Positions 24,722 through 33,928 of a stretch of DNA of 44,455 nt are shown here, piece by piece. The notes beneath the pieces are model-generated. The model was not told the origin of the DNA. It was given only the letters and a program-made list of their open reading frames with translations, and made no database searches. The number at the start of each line of letters is the position of its first letter. Position 1 is the first letter of the stretch. Source of the stretch: Paludibacter propionicigenes (GTDB taxonomy: Bacteria; Bacteroidota; Bacteroidia; Bacteroidales; JAIFNL01); contig DYNA01000017.1 of the NCBI GenBank assembly GCA_020721325.1, forward strand, positions 1 through 44,455, given 5' to 3'. The position numbers and the translations under genes are program-made.

Positions 24722-26464
24722 ATGAAAAAGTTTATTAATCTCTTAAGTTTTATTTTAACATTAAGTTCTGTTAGTCAATTTGTTATGGCACAAGAACAGT
24801 TCAAACATGAAAAAAGATTTTACAGGTCGCCCGAAGGTAAATTGTATGTAAACAAAGACAAACCCATTTATTTCTTTATTTCCGACTCGCCAAATCCAAA
24901 CGCCCAGCATCATTTGTTGCACAGCGAAGTGTCGCCTCAATATTCAAATCCCATGTATTTTGATACCGAAGGCTGGAATACATTGCGTTCCCCTTCGGCT
25001 GTGGATACCGTTACTAAAAAAGTAATACAACCTCAAAGAGATGTTAAATTTGAGATTTTTGCTGATAGCAAATCGCCCGTTACCAACTTAAAACTCAATA
25101 ACGCCCCTATTTACAAGTACAACGGCGTAACTTTTGTTGGAAAAGGCTTGAATGTTTCTTTACATTCCAACGATGAGATTTCGGGAGTTGAAAAAACATT
25201 TTTTTCTTCCAATGGAGCTGTTTTTTCAGAATATTCAAAACCCGTAGAAGTGAATTTAGAAAATGATTATGTTTTCAAATTTTATGCTGCCGACAATGTT
25301 GGAAATGCCGAAATCACTCAAGAAGAAAAAATTACTTTAGACATTACGGCACCTCTCACTCAATTTACAATCGAAGGCGATAAACATCAAGACGTGCTTT
25401 CGCCACGAACAACCATTCATTTACAGGCAACCGATGCAAAATCGGGAGTTAATAAAATTTATTATGCCTTTGACGATGCGCAGCCCAGAGTTTTAAACGG
25501 TTTCATTAGTTTGACTACCATTTCCGAGGGCAATCACGTTTTGAAATTCTATTCCATTGACAATGTTCAAAATATAGAAGAAACCAAAAGTTACAACTTT
25601 TTCCTCGACCAATCTGCACCCATTGTTATCGACGAAGTACTTGGAAATCAGTTTGTTTCAAATGGAAAAGCCTACTCATCAGGGCGCACAAAATTCAAAT
25701 TGACAGCCGTAGATAACAAAGCCGGAGTTAAAACCATACATTATTCAATCGATGGTGCTGATTTTCAATTGTATGAGTCGCCATTTTATTTACCAACCAA
25801 AACCGGTTCTACTTCTATAAAATATTATGCAACCGACAATGTAAACAATAAATACACTACCAGCAAAGGAAGTAGCAAAACCACAGCCACTTACGTGGAT
25901 TTAACCGGTCCAAGTTTGGCGTTTTCCTATTCTTCGCCCCAATTTACAACTCGCGATACAACATTTATCAATTTTACCACCAAAATTTCGCTCAAAGCCA
26001 TTGATGCTGAGGCTGGTGTGGATAAAATTACTTACAGCATCGATAAAAAAAGCGAAAATGATTTTACCGAATCTTTTTCTGTAAAAGATGAAGGCTATCA
26101 TTCAGTTAATTACACAGGTTACGACAATGTTGAAAATTCAAATTCCGAAAGTTTCTTTTTTATTGTCGATAACACTCCGCCCAGTTTGTATCCTCGTTTT
26201 AGCATCACGCCCATTGGAAAAAAACAGTACAGTGGCAAAAATATTGAAGTCTATTCGCCACACGTTTCCCTTTATTTATCGGCAACAGATACTCAAGTGG
26301 GTGTGAGCAAAATATTTTATTCCATCAACGGTTCTGCCGAAAAATCGTACTTAGGACCACTGGGAGCTTTTGACAAAGGCAAAGAATATTCTGTAAAAGT
26401 TAGAATCGTAGATTATTTGGGAAATGAAAAAATTGATGAAGTGAATTTTGCAACAGGAAATTAA
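24722..26464 (+). CDS. Secreted protein with OmpL47-like beta repeats
   Basis: A 580-residue protein with a signal peptide (MKKFINLLSFILTLSSVSQF, cleaved near VMAQ). From about residue 140 come at least five repeats of roughly 90 residues, each with a GV.KI.Y.ID/NG core, a YYA.DN.N.. strand and an ending like LDITAPLT, LDQSAPIV, VDLTGPSL or VDNTPPSL. These match OmpL47-type or bacterial Ig-like beta domains, in which each repeat describes a sandwich with a DN(V)xN motif. No enzyme motif is seen and there is no recognisable type IX secretion C-terminal domain. Likely a surface or periplasmic adhesin-like or scaffold protein. It follows the SpoIIE phosphatase by 278 bp with its own promoter-like element. 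Confidence 0.8.
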   Translation: MKKFINLLSFILTLSSVSQFVMAQEQFKHEKRFYRSPEGKLYVNKDKPIYFFISDSPNPNAQHHLLHSEVSPQYSNPMYFDTEGWNTLRSPSAVDTVTKKVIQPQRDVKFEIFADSKSPVTNLKLNNAPIYKYNGVTFVGKGLNVSLHSNDEISGVEKTFFSSNGAVFSEYSKPVEVNLENDYVFKFYAADNVGNAEITQEEKITLDITAPLTQFTIEGDKHQDVLSPRTTIHLQATDAKSGVNKIYYAFDDAQPRVLNGFISLTTISEGNHVLKFYSIDNVQNIEETKSYNFFLDQSAPIVIDEVLGNQFVSNGKAYSSGRTKFKLTAVDNKAGVKTIHYSIDGADFQLYESPFYLPTKTGSTSIKYYATDNVNNKYTTSKGSSKTTATYVDLTGPSLAFSYSSPQFTTRDTTFINFTTKISLKAIDAEAGVDKITYSIDKKSENDFTESFSVKDEGYHSVNYTGYDNVENSNSESFFFIVDNTPPSLYPRFSITPIGKKQYSGKNIEVYSPHVSLYLSATDTQVGVSKIFYSINGSAEKSYLGPLGAFDKGKEYSVKVRIVDYLGNEKIDEVNFATGN

Positions 26465-26487
26465 TTTTTTTAGCAATAAAAAAAAAG

Positions 26488-26520
26488 AAAACCGTTATTT
26501 TTACGAATAACGGTTTTTTT
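26488..26520. terminator. Bidirectional terminator after the secreted repeat protein
   Basis: AAAACCGTTATT, loop TTTACG, AATAACGGTTTT and more T. It serves the plus-strand gene and could also stop the convergent prsW transcript. Confidence 0.85.
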
Positions 26521-26590
26521 ATTTTTCGGAAATTTATTATTTGTAAAATTATTGTTTTATGAATTAAAATTCGGTTATTTTAAAATTTAT

Positions 26591-26708
26591 TTTTTGAAAA
26601 AGAATTTTTTTATGAAAAATCAATTTTTTTGAAAAAGAATTTTTTTATGAAAAATCAATTTTTTTTGAAAAAGAATTTTTTTTGAAAAAGAATATTTTTT
26701 TTATGAAA
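26591..26708. repeat. Short tandem repeat between convergent genes
   Basis: Two near-identical units of about 34 bp (TTTTTGAAAAAGAATTTTTT then ATGAAAAATCAA) followed by two shortened copies. The core GAAAAAGAAT occurs at 26596, 26631, 26667 and 26684. Probably slippage-generated; possible folding is weak A/T pairing only. Confidence 0.6.
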
Positions 26709-26727
26709 ATAAAAAAAACAGACCGAA

Positions 26728-27402
26728 TTATTTTTTAAAAACCGAAGTTTCAGAATGAGTTTTCATTCTTTTAAAACCAAAAACCCACAAACCGATTACA
26801 TAAGGAATAAAAAGCAAAAGAAAAAAGCCATTTTGAGACATTAACCAAAAGTCGTAAAAACCGTGTAAGAGGATTGGCACCAACAAAGCTAAGAAAATTT
26901 CATACGTTCTTTTGGTGGGTTCAAATTTAGCCAAAGCAAAATGGTAACCCATAGCCACACCAAAAAGCGCGTGAGCCGGAACGGCAGTAACGGCGCGTAA
27001 AATGCCAACCGATGCCCCGTCATTGCTACTAAAAACATACAAAATATTTTCAACAAGCGCAAAACCAAGAGAAATAAAAACGGCATAAACAATACCATCA
27101 AAATTTTCATTAAACTCGCTGCTTTTCCAAATTAATAAATAAAGAGCTAAAAATTTAAACAATTCTTCTACCAAAGCCGCAACCAAAAAAGCATCGAAGG
27201 CTGCTTTTGGCAAATCGACCAGATTTTTGCCAAACGGTTCAACGATAAAGCTATCGACCAATAAAATTGGAATAACCGTTAAACCCCCAAAAAGCAAGGC
27301 AAGTAGAAGCAATTTGATGGGTTCTTTTTCCCATTTGTCGCGAAAATAAATATAAAACCCGATAATAAAAATCGGCGCAAGCGAAAGCATGAGTAATTCC
27401 AT
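26728..27402 (-). CDS. PrsW-family intramembrane metalloprotease
   Basis: A 224-residue polytopic protein with about seven hydrophobic segments. The family motifs are present: VEELFKF with Glu79-Glu80 and Lys83, ALVENILY with Glu118-Asn119, VPAHALFG with His144, and LLHGFYDFW near the end. PrsW in Bacillus performs the first cut of the anti-sigma factor RsiW; the wider family acts on unknown membrane substrates. No anti-sigma gene is adjacent, so the target is unknown. It stands alone, convergent with the secreted repeat protein. A minus-strand TATATTTG (27475-27468) is a possible -7 element. Confidence 0.88.
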   Translation of the reverse strand: MELLMLSLAPIFIIGFYIYFRDKWEKEPIKLLLLALLFGGLTVIPILLVDSFIVEPFGKNLVDLPKAAFDAFLVAALVEELFKFLALYLLIWKSSEFNENFDGIVYAVFISLGFALVENILYVFSSNDGASVGILRAVTAVPAHALFGVAMGYHFALAKFEPTKRTYEIFLALLVPILLHGFYDFWLMSQNGFFLLLFIPYVIGLWVFGFKRMKTHSETSVFKK

Positions 27403-28182
27403 AATAAAATTTGTTTTAGTAAATAAATATAAATTTTTATTTTTCCCAAAAATATTGTTTTTTTCTACAAATATAATGTAAATAATTATTTTTTTGATAT
27501 TTTTGTAAATAAATATAATTTTTTTTTGTTGGTTTTATGAAATGAAATTAATAAAATTGCATGAAATTAATCGTTTGGTTATTAAATTATTAATTTTCTG
27601 AAAAACAGATGTTTAGTTTCATTAACAGAAAAATCTTTAAATCTTTAATAACGTAAAATAATGGTTACTTCTTTGTAAAATATCTAAATTTGGTTATTTA
27701 AAAGTTTTTTGTGATATTTTAACAATAGAACGATTTAATAAAATTACAATTCGTTATTAGAATTTTTTGAATTGCTTTATTCGGCTTTTATTAAAATTTG
27801 AGTTATTATTCAGATTCGCTTTCAAAAATTTTACAAAATAAATAAAAAAATTCGTATTTATTTTTTTATTTTCAGATTAAATTAGCTATATTGGCTTTTT
27901 AATTCGTTCAATTTTTTATAAACTAAAATTATGGTTTATTTATTGATAATCAATATTTAACAGTTTTTTTAGAACATTAAAACCGCAAATCATCGCATCA
28001 ATCGGTTAATAAATAGCTTATTGATGATTCATTGTTTTTACGCATTTTGGAAACAATTAATACCATGATTTTCAGTTTGTTAGCTATCAACTTGCGGATT
28101 TTAGGTATTTTAATAATTATCATTGCAATCAATTTTTTTTCATTGATTTTTTTTAATTTTCATTAGGCTTTTTTTTCGATTT
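27403..28182. other. 780-bp non-coding region
   Basis: No gene or RNA is recognised. Visible structure is limited: the prsW -7-like element, an ATCAAT/ATTGAT dyad near 27990-28030, and a weak hairpin AATCAAT/ATTGATT (28127-28148) followed by T-rich DNA shortly before the sensor gene, which might attenuate it. Confidence 0.4.
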
Positions 28183-30462
28183 ATGAGTTTAGTTTCATTA
28201 TATAAAAATGTAAAATTAGAAAGCAAATTGCTTATTAATTTATTTGTAATACTAATTACTTTTGTGTTAATCATAGGTTTTACTTTTTTTTATCTCAATA
28301 AAACCTTTTTTTACATCAAAAACGCCGAAACTCTTATAAATCAGTATTCTCAGTTCAATAAATACGGTTTACAATATTCAAAAGTACAAAATTACATCTC
28401 CGAGTCGATTATTTCGCTCAGCGTAAATGACCAGTCTTGGTCAGATTTAATTAAACTTTCATCTTCTAACTTATTAGAAATGAAAGCCCACTTACGAACT
28501 TCTGAAGACTCGGTCAATTATTTTGCAGCCAAACAAAATTATGAAGATGCTATTTTTCTTTACGATAACGAAATTATTCCTAAAATACAGATTATCAAAG
28601 GATTAATAGCCGATTCGAGTTATACCGATTTTTCACTCAACCAAAAATTGGCAGCGCTTTTAAACGATTGCAATAGAGATTTTGATAAGCTCAACGATAA
28701 TTTAACAAAAATAAAATCGCGTTATATTTTGAGAATTTTAACAAGCTATCAAGAAGTTAATTCCACGCGACAAGTTGTTTTTACCATACTTTTTATTTCA
28801 ATTATTCCGTTGTTTATTTTTTTAGTGTTGTTTTATATCGTTTTTAAACGCATTATTATTGTTGAAATTCAAAACATTATTTCAATTTTAAGCAATGTAG
28901 CCAAAGGCGATGTAGCTTACGACATCTCTGTAAATTCGACAGATGAAATAGGATTGTTTAAAGCCGCTCTAAGTCGCTTATTATTAGGGATTAATAAAAT
29001 TACTGCTTTCGCAAAACAAATTGAAAACGGAAATTTTGATGCAGAATTTGAACCCAGAGGTCAAAAAGATGAATTGGGAATAGCTTTGCTCGATATGCGA
29101 AAAAGTTTGAAAGAAGCAAAACTCAAAGAGATAGAAAGTCAAAAAGAAGACGAAAAACGCAATTGGACTGCCAATGAAATCTCCAAATACAGCGATATTT
29201 TGCGTAAAAACAACAATGAGCTTTCAAAACTTGCCGACGATATTATTTTAAATTTAATCAATACACTCAATGCCAATCAAGGCGGCATTTTTATTATTAA
29301 CGACGACAACCCCAATAATATTGAAATTGAGCTTATTGCAGCTTACGCTTTCGACCGCAAAAAATTTTTTACAAAAACCATTCAAATGGGCGAAGGTTTA
29401 GTGGGAACTTGTGCCATAGAAAAAGAAACCATTTATTTGAAAGAAATACCTGAAAATTATATTGAAATTATTTCGGGTTTAGGAAATGCCAATCCGCGAA
29501 ATTTGATTTTAGTGCCTTTAAAATTGGAAGATAAAATTTTGGGAGTAGTAGAAATGGCTTCGTTTTATGAATTTGAAGATTATAAAATTGCCTTTTTAGA
29601 AAAAGTTGCCGAAAATATTGCTGCCACTTTAGCTACAGCTAAAATAAATGCAAAAACGGCTTCTTTGTTAGCTCAATCGCAGTTGCAAGCCGAAGAATTG
29701 GCTTCGCAAGAAGAAGAAATGCGGCAAAATATGGAAGAACTTCAAGCCATACAAGAAGAAGCTGCCCGACAAGCCGCCGAATTGAAGGGCGTTTTTGACG
29801 CAATCAACGAAAATACCGGTACGATTGAGTTTTCTGTTGATGGAATAATTTTGGAAGCGAATGAATTGATTTTAAAGCTTTTACGTTTGAAGATATCAAT
29901 GATTTCTAAAAAACATCACAATACCATAATTTCTTCGGAAGAACGCGATAGTACTGAATATGAACAATTTTGGGAAGATTTGAGAGATGGGCAAACTCGA
30001 TTTATAGTGCGCAGGTATTTTGTAGCTCAAGAAGAAATTTGGTTGAGCGAAGTTTTTAAACCGCTTTACGATAATAACGGAAAACTTTATAAAATCTTGG
30101 CAATGTACACCAACATTACCGAATCGGAAATTCAGAAGCGTAAATTGGAAGCTCAATCCATAGAGCTGATTGAATTTCATGAAAAAATGAAAATTAATCA
30201 AGAAGAATTGAAACATACCAATGAAATTTTGGAAGCAAAAAGTGCTATTTTGGAAAAAGCATTGCAAAAATCGAAAAATATTCAGAGTGAATTAAACGAA
30301 AAGCAAAAATTAATGGAAGAACAGGGGCAAATAATGAAAGAAAGCCTTGAAAATTTAGCTCTTGCCCACGAAGAAATGGAAATGGAACGCGAAAAATTGC
30401 AGAAATTGATTGTTGAACTTACTCAAGAAAATGAAAATTTGAAAAAACAAATCGATAAATAA
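28183..30462 (+). CDS. HAMP-GAF-PAS membrane sensor without an output domain
   Basis: A 759-residue protein. TM1 (about 18-40), a helical periplasmic domain resembling four-helix-bundle sensors (about 41-200), TM2 (about 203-228), HAMP (about 228-290, KGDVAYDISVNSTDEIG) with a second HAMP-like unit (IENGNFDAEFEPRGQKDELG), GAF (about 345-495), the EELASQEEEMRQNMEELQAI connector common in Bacteroidota sensors, PAS (about 555-655), then a long coiled coil to the end. No histidine kinase, GGDEF, phosphatase or classical methyl-accepting hairpin is present, so it must signal by contact. The nearby REC/SpoIIE phosphatase is a candidate partner by position only. Confidence 0.85.
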   Translation: MSLVSLYKNVKLESKLLINLFVILITFVLIIGFTFFYLNKTFFYIKNAETLINQYSQFNKYGLQYSKVQNYISESIISLSVNDQSWSDLIKLSSSNLLEMKAHLRTSEDSVNYFAAKQNYEDAIFLYDNEIIPKIQIIKGLIADSSYTDFSLNQKLAALLNDCNRDFDKLNDNLTKIKSRYILRILTSYQEVNSTRQVVFTILFISIIPLFIFLVLFYIVFKRIIIVEIQNIISILSNVAKGDVAYDISVNSTDEIGLFKAALSRLLLGINKITAFAKQIENGNFDAEFEPRGQKDELGIALLDMRKSLKEAKLKEIESQKEDEKRNWTANEISKYSDILRKNNNELSKLADDIILNLINTLNANQGGIFIINDDNPNNIEIELIAAYAFDRKKFFTKTIQMGEGLVGTCAIEKETIYLKEIPENYIEIISGLGNANPRNLILVPLKLEDKILGVVEMASFYEFEDYKIAFLEKVAENIAATLATAKINAKTASLLAQSQLQAEELASQEEEMRQNMEELQAIQEEAARQAAELKGVFDAINENTGTIEFSVDGIILEANELILKLLRLKISMISKKHHNTIISSEERDSTEYEQFWEDLRDGQTRFIVRRYFVAQEEIWLSEVFKPLYDNNGKLYKILAMYTNITESEIQKRKLEAQSIELIEFHEKMKINQEELKHTNEILEAKSAILEKALQKSKNIQSELNEKQKLMEEQGQIMKESLENLALAHEEMEMEREKLQKLIVELTQENENLKKQIDK

Positions 30463-30480
30463 GTTAAAAAAAGTCAAAAA

Positions 30481-30515
30481 AAAACCTTTTTTCTGAAAAG
30501 AAAAAAGGTTTTTTA
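30481..30515. terminator. Bidirectional terminator between the sensor and ferredoxin genes
   Basis: AAAACCTTTTTTCT, loop GAAA, AGAAAAAAGGTTTT, with T-runs on both strands, between convergent genes. Confidence 0.85.
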
Positions 30516-30530
30516 AAAAACTTTTTTTGC

Positions 30531-30698
30531 TTATGCAGGTGAAATTGCTTCTACCGGACAAACATCAGCACAAGCGCCGCAGTCTGTGCATAAACTTGGG
30601 TCAATTTTATAAATATCACCTTCTGAAATAGCCTCAACTGGGCATTCATCGATGCAAGAACCGCAAGCGGTACAATCGTCTGAAATGAAATATGCCAT
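30531..30698 (-). CDS. 2[4Fe-4S] ferredoxin
   Basis: Found by direct translation. ATG at 30698-30696, 55 residues, stop at 30531-30533. It begins MAYFISDDCTACGSCIDECP and contains a second CTDCGACADVCP motif, so both CxxCxxC...CP clusters are complete and bind two [4Fe-4S] clusters. Length is typical of clostridial-type ferredoxins. It is a low-potential one-electron carrier in the cytoplasm, which suggests anaerobic metabolism. It is encoded alone, ended by the shared hairpin. Confidence 0.95.
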   Translation of the reverse strand: MAYFISDDCTACGSCIDECPVEAISEGDIYKIDPSLCTDCGACADVCPVEAISPA

Positions 30699-30973
30699 TT
30701 TTTTAAATTTTTTAATTAATTATTCGTTTTTATACACCGCGAAATTAAAAAATATTCCATTTAATAACAAAATTTCTTTTCTAATTTCTTTTTTATATAA
30801 AAAAAAAAATCAAAATAAAAATTATAACTACTTAAATTAGAATAAATTAATATCTTAAAAACTTCTTTTTTGATAAGCTAATTTAGAATATATCTAATTA
30901 TTATTTTCTATTTTTTTATAGAATTTTTAAACATTTTGGAATAAATAAAATTTTTTAATAAGCATTTGATTGC

Positions 30974-32242
30974 TTATTTTATTTGAATTCCTAAAAAAAG
31001 TATGTCGTCAATTTGGTCGTAACCTTTTTTCCATGCGGTTAAAAAATTTTGAAGAAATTCTTTTTGCTCTATAAATGGGTATTCTTGCATTTGGGTTAGC
31101 AAATCTTTAAATCGTTTAGTGCCTAATTTTTTTTCGTTATCACCACCAAATTGGTCGGGGTAACCATCTGAAAATAAGTAAATTCTATCGTTTGAAGTGA
31201 ACTTGAGTCGGTGGTTTTTAAAATCTTTGTTTACATCTAAATAGCCTCCAATGGGGTGAATGCTTCCTCTGAATTGGTTTAATATTCCATCTCTAAAAAA
31301 ATACAACGGGCGTCTGGCACCTGAAAATATAAGTTCCTGATTTTCAAAGTCGAAGAAACAAATTCCTATGTCCATGCCATCGTTGGAAACGACTTGGTTT
31401 TCGCGCGATTTTAGAAATCTTTTGAAAGCTACGTCTAATTCGTACAAAATTTGTTTGGGGTCGTTACATTTGTCGTTGATTATAATTTTGTTAACCAAAC
31501 TTGTTCCCAAAACCGACAGCAACGCACCCGGAACGCCGTGTCCGGTGCAATCAGCTACGATTAAAATAGCTTGTTTTTTTTCTTCAATTTTGTAATAAAA
31601 ATAAAAATCGCCACTAATTATATCTTTCGGAATATTGATTAAAAACGTAGAATCGAAATTTCTTTCTATTTCAAAAGTAGATGAAAGCAGTGAAGTTTGA
31701 ATGAGTTTGGCATAATCTAAACTCGAAGTGAGGTCGTTGTTTTTTTCCTCAATTACTTTTTTTTGTTTTTTGAGTATTTCGTTGAGTCTAATTAATTCTT
31801 CATTGAGCTTAATTAGCTCATAATTATAATGTTCTATCTCTTCTTTTTTTTCTTTGAGTTCTATGTGCGTGTTGGCGCGTGTGAGAAGTTCTTCGGGATT
31901 AAATGGTTTGGTTACATAGTCTTGCCCGCCTACTTTAAAGGCTTTGAGTAAATGCTGAGTGTTGCTGTAAGCCGTTAAAAAAATAATCGGAATATCTTTG
32001 GTTTCATTGTTGCTTTTCAATATTTTACATAATTCGTAGCCGTCCATTTCGGGCATAGAAATATCTAAAAAAATTAAATCGGGTTTTTTTGATTCTATGC
32101 AGCTTAATGCTTCTAACCCATTGGTAGCAAAGCGAGTATCAAAGTTATTGAGCTGCAAGATACTTCCGAGCAAATCCAGATTTGATGATACATCATCAAC
32201 CACTAAAATATCTTTCTTTGGCTTTTGGCTGCGTTCTTGCAT
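30974..32242 (-). CDS. Response regulator with SpoIIE-type phosphatase output
   Basis: A 422-residue protein. Residues 1-130 are a receiver domain: DILVVDD (acidic pocket), LIFLDISMPEMDGYEL with phospho-acceptor Asp60, LTAYS (Thr90) and TKPF (Lys112). A coiled coil (about 125-175) leads to a SpoIIE/RsbU PP2C domain: SLDYAKLIQTSLL, IPKDIISGDFYFY, LIVADCTGHGVPGALLS, NDGMDIGICFFD, IYLFSDGYPDQFGG and QIDDILFLG. Phosphorylation of the receiver is expected to switch Ser/Thr phosphatase activity. No cognate kinase is adjacent. Its phosphatase domain is clearly related to the one at 22530-24443. A minus-strand TATTTTTG (32324-32317) may be the -7 element. Confidence 0.93.
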   Translation of the reverse strand: MQERSQKPKKDILVVDDVSSNLDLLGSILQLNNFDTRFATNGLEALSCIESKKPDLIFLDISMPEMDGYELCKILKSNNETKDIPIIFLTAYSNTQHLLKAFKVGGQDYVTKPFNPEELLTRANTHIELKEKKEEIEHYNYELIKLNEELIRLNEILKKQKKVIEEKNNDLTSSLDYAKLIQTSLLSSTFEIERNFDSTFLINIPKDIISGDFYFYYKIEEKKQAILIVADCTGHGVPGALLSVLGTSLVNKIIINDKCNDPKQILYELDVAFKRFLKSRENQVVSNDGMDIGICFFDFENQELIFSGARRPLYFFRDGILNQFRGSIHPIGGYLDVNKDFKNHRLKFTSNDRIYLFSDGYPDQFGGDNEKKLGTKRFKDLLTQMQEYPFIEQKEFLQNFLTAWKKGYDQIDDILFLGIQIK

Positions 32243-32730
32243 TTTATTTTTTTATTTAAACCGATTTTATTTTTATAAAAATATAAAAAATATCTATTAA
32301 AAAAAAGTTTTTTTTGCAAAAATAGAAAAATCATACTAAAGTATTTATTTTTAAAATATTATTTGGTGTAATTTTTTTTTTTTTTCATTTTTTTATGATA
32401 ATAATATCCTTTTTTGGTTTTTTTCTATTCCTTTTATTTATTTTTTTTACTTTTATTTGGTTTTATACCTTGTTGTTTGATTATATACGAAATACCAAGT
32501 TTAAAACTTTTTTTATTTAATAAGTAATGTAGTATTCTGTTTTGTTTGTTTGTGCAATTGAAAAATATGTGATACATTAGTTTATTATTTTTTAGGTAAA
32601 TCTTCTGTTTATTCGTATTTTTGTAGGAACTTATTTTATGGTTTTGTTTTAAAAAAAAAATCGAAAGTGGAAGTTTTTAGATTTATTTTTTTTGATTTAA
32701 TTTATGTGTTTAATTCAATTTTTTTCAAAT
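32243..32730. other. Divergent T-rich intergenic region
   Basis: Contains a minus-strand -7-like element for the REC/SpoIIE gene and a plus-strand TATTTTTG (32616-32623) for the next gene. A 41-codon hydrophobic frame at 32395-32520 is present but unconvincing. Confidence 0.4.
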
Positions 32731-33714
32731 ATGAAAACAAAATATTTTATTTTTTTAGCTGTATGGATTAGTAGCGTATTTAATTTCTATGTAGCTGAAG
32801 CTCAATATAATGATAGATGTGAAGTGATAAAAGATAAGTTTTCTCCTGCACAACTAAAAGATATGAAGAGAGCCGACAATTTTATTACATCGGGCGATGT
32901 TTTTATGCAAGAAGTTAAAGCCATTGAACTGGAGGTTTTTTCGTTGCAAGAAAGTTTGCCTACGCTTTCAAAAAAAGAAAAGAAAGAAGCCGAAAAAAAG
33001 GCAAAAGAACTCAAGCAAGAGGCTCTTGTTAAACTCATTGATGCTACTAAAACCGGTGAAAAAGGCTACGATATTCGATTCAATGTAATGAGGCAAAAGC
33101 TTGAAGAACTTTCTAAGGCTTCTAACGAAAGTGATAAAAATAAACAGGCAAAAAAAGCTATCTATGATGGAAATTTGAAAATTGTTGAAGCTCGCGATAT
33201 TATTAACAAATTGACAGATAGAGATGATTATGACTACATTTCTAATCAGGTAAAAAATGCCAAGCTTTTAAAATTGGAAAGTATTAATATTCTGCTCGAT
33301 GTAATTTGTCTTTACATTGATTGCAATCCAAAAGAAATTGTTGTTCATAGCAATGAAAACAACGTTGCCGAAAATACCAACAATAATAATTTAAACAATC
33401 AAAATTCTAATGATAAACAGACAAATAATTCGGGAAATGTTAAAACCAAAAAGGCTTACATTTATTTTACAGTTCAGATAATAGCCGTTAAAAATCCATT
33501 GCCAAACATTAAGGTTGATGATTTGTACAAAGGTAGCAAGAATATAACTGCCTCATATCACGATAATTTGTGGAAATATATGGTTGGGCGTTTCGATAAT
33601 TACGACGATGCACGTATTTTTCAGGAGGGAATAGGGCGCGATTCGTTTGTGGTAGCCATTAAAGACGGAGAACGCATCAATATTGTTGATGCAATTAATG
33701 AAACCAAAGAATAA
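32731..33714 (+). CDS. Secreted protein with coiled coil, Asn-rich linker and SPOR-like end
   Basis: The frame opens at 32704, but the Met at 32731 begins the signal peptide (MKTKYFIFLAVWISSVFNFY, cleaved near AEAQ), giving 327 residues. A long Lys/Glu-rich helical region (about 40-200) is followed by an Asn-rich linker (NNVAENTNNNNLNN) and a compact C-terminal domain (YIYFTVQIIAVKNPL ... WKYMVGRFDNYDDARIFQEG) with the strand-helix pattern of a SPOR domain. SPOR domains bind peptidoglycan; here this is inferred from pattern. No enzyme motif is seen. Likely a periplasmic structural or tethering protein. TATTTTTG at 32616-32623 may be its -7 element. Confidence 0.75.
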   Translation: MKTKYFIFLAVWISSVFNFYVAEAQYNDRCEVIKDKFSPAQLKDMKRADNFITSGDVFMQEVKAIELEVFSLQESLPTLSKKEKKEAEKKAKELKQEALVKLIDATKTGEKGYDIRFNVMRQKLEELSKASNESDKNKQAKKAIYDGNLKIVEARDIINKLTDRDDYDYISNQVKNAKLLKLESINILLDVICLYIDCNPKEIVVHSNENNVAENTNNNNLNNQNSNDKQTNNSGNVKTKKAYIYFTVQIIAVKNPLPNIKVDDLYKGSKNITASYHDNLWKYMVGRFDNYDDARIFQEGIGRDSFVVAIKDGERINIVDAINETKE

Positions 33715-33843
33715 TTTTTTTACTTTCAGAAAGGTTTAAAAGTCTTTTTTTATAAAATATTTTTATTAAAAATACCTTTTTTTTAAAAAAAAAATAAAAA
33801 AATAAAGCTGGATTAAAAGGCTGTCTTTTTGCGCAAAATAACT

Positions 33844-33888
33844 AAGAGGCAAAGTTATAACTAATTGAAGTTTAAATCTTTGCCTCTT
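33844..33888. terminator. Inverted repeat between convergent genes, possible terminator
   Basis: A perfect 11-bp stem, AAGAGGCAAAG with CTTTGCCTCTT, around a 23-nt loop that contains most of the palindrome AGTTATAACT. It is followed by T-rich DNA on the plus strand. The loop is longer than usual for an intrinsic terminator. Confidence 0.5.
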
Positions 33889-33928
33889 TGCTATTTTTTA
33901 TAATTTCTTTTTTAGAAGTTTCTTTTAT

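Noticed and set aside
28183..30462. Chemotaxis methyl-accepting protein or histidine kinase
   Set aside because: HAMP, GAF and PAS are present, but there is no kinase domain and no classical methyl-accepting signalling hairpin.
32395..32520. 41-codon hydrophobic frame
   Set aside because: T-rich DNA gives Phe/Leu/Ile frames by chance; unlike the 57-residue gene it lacks a convincing charged region.
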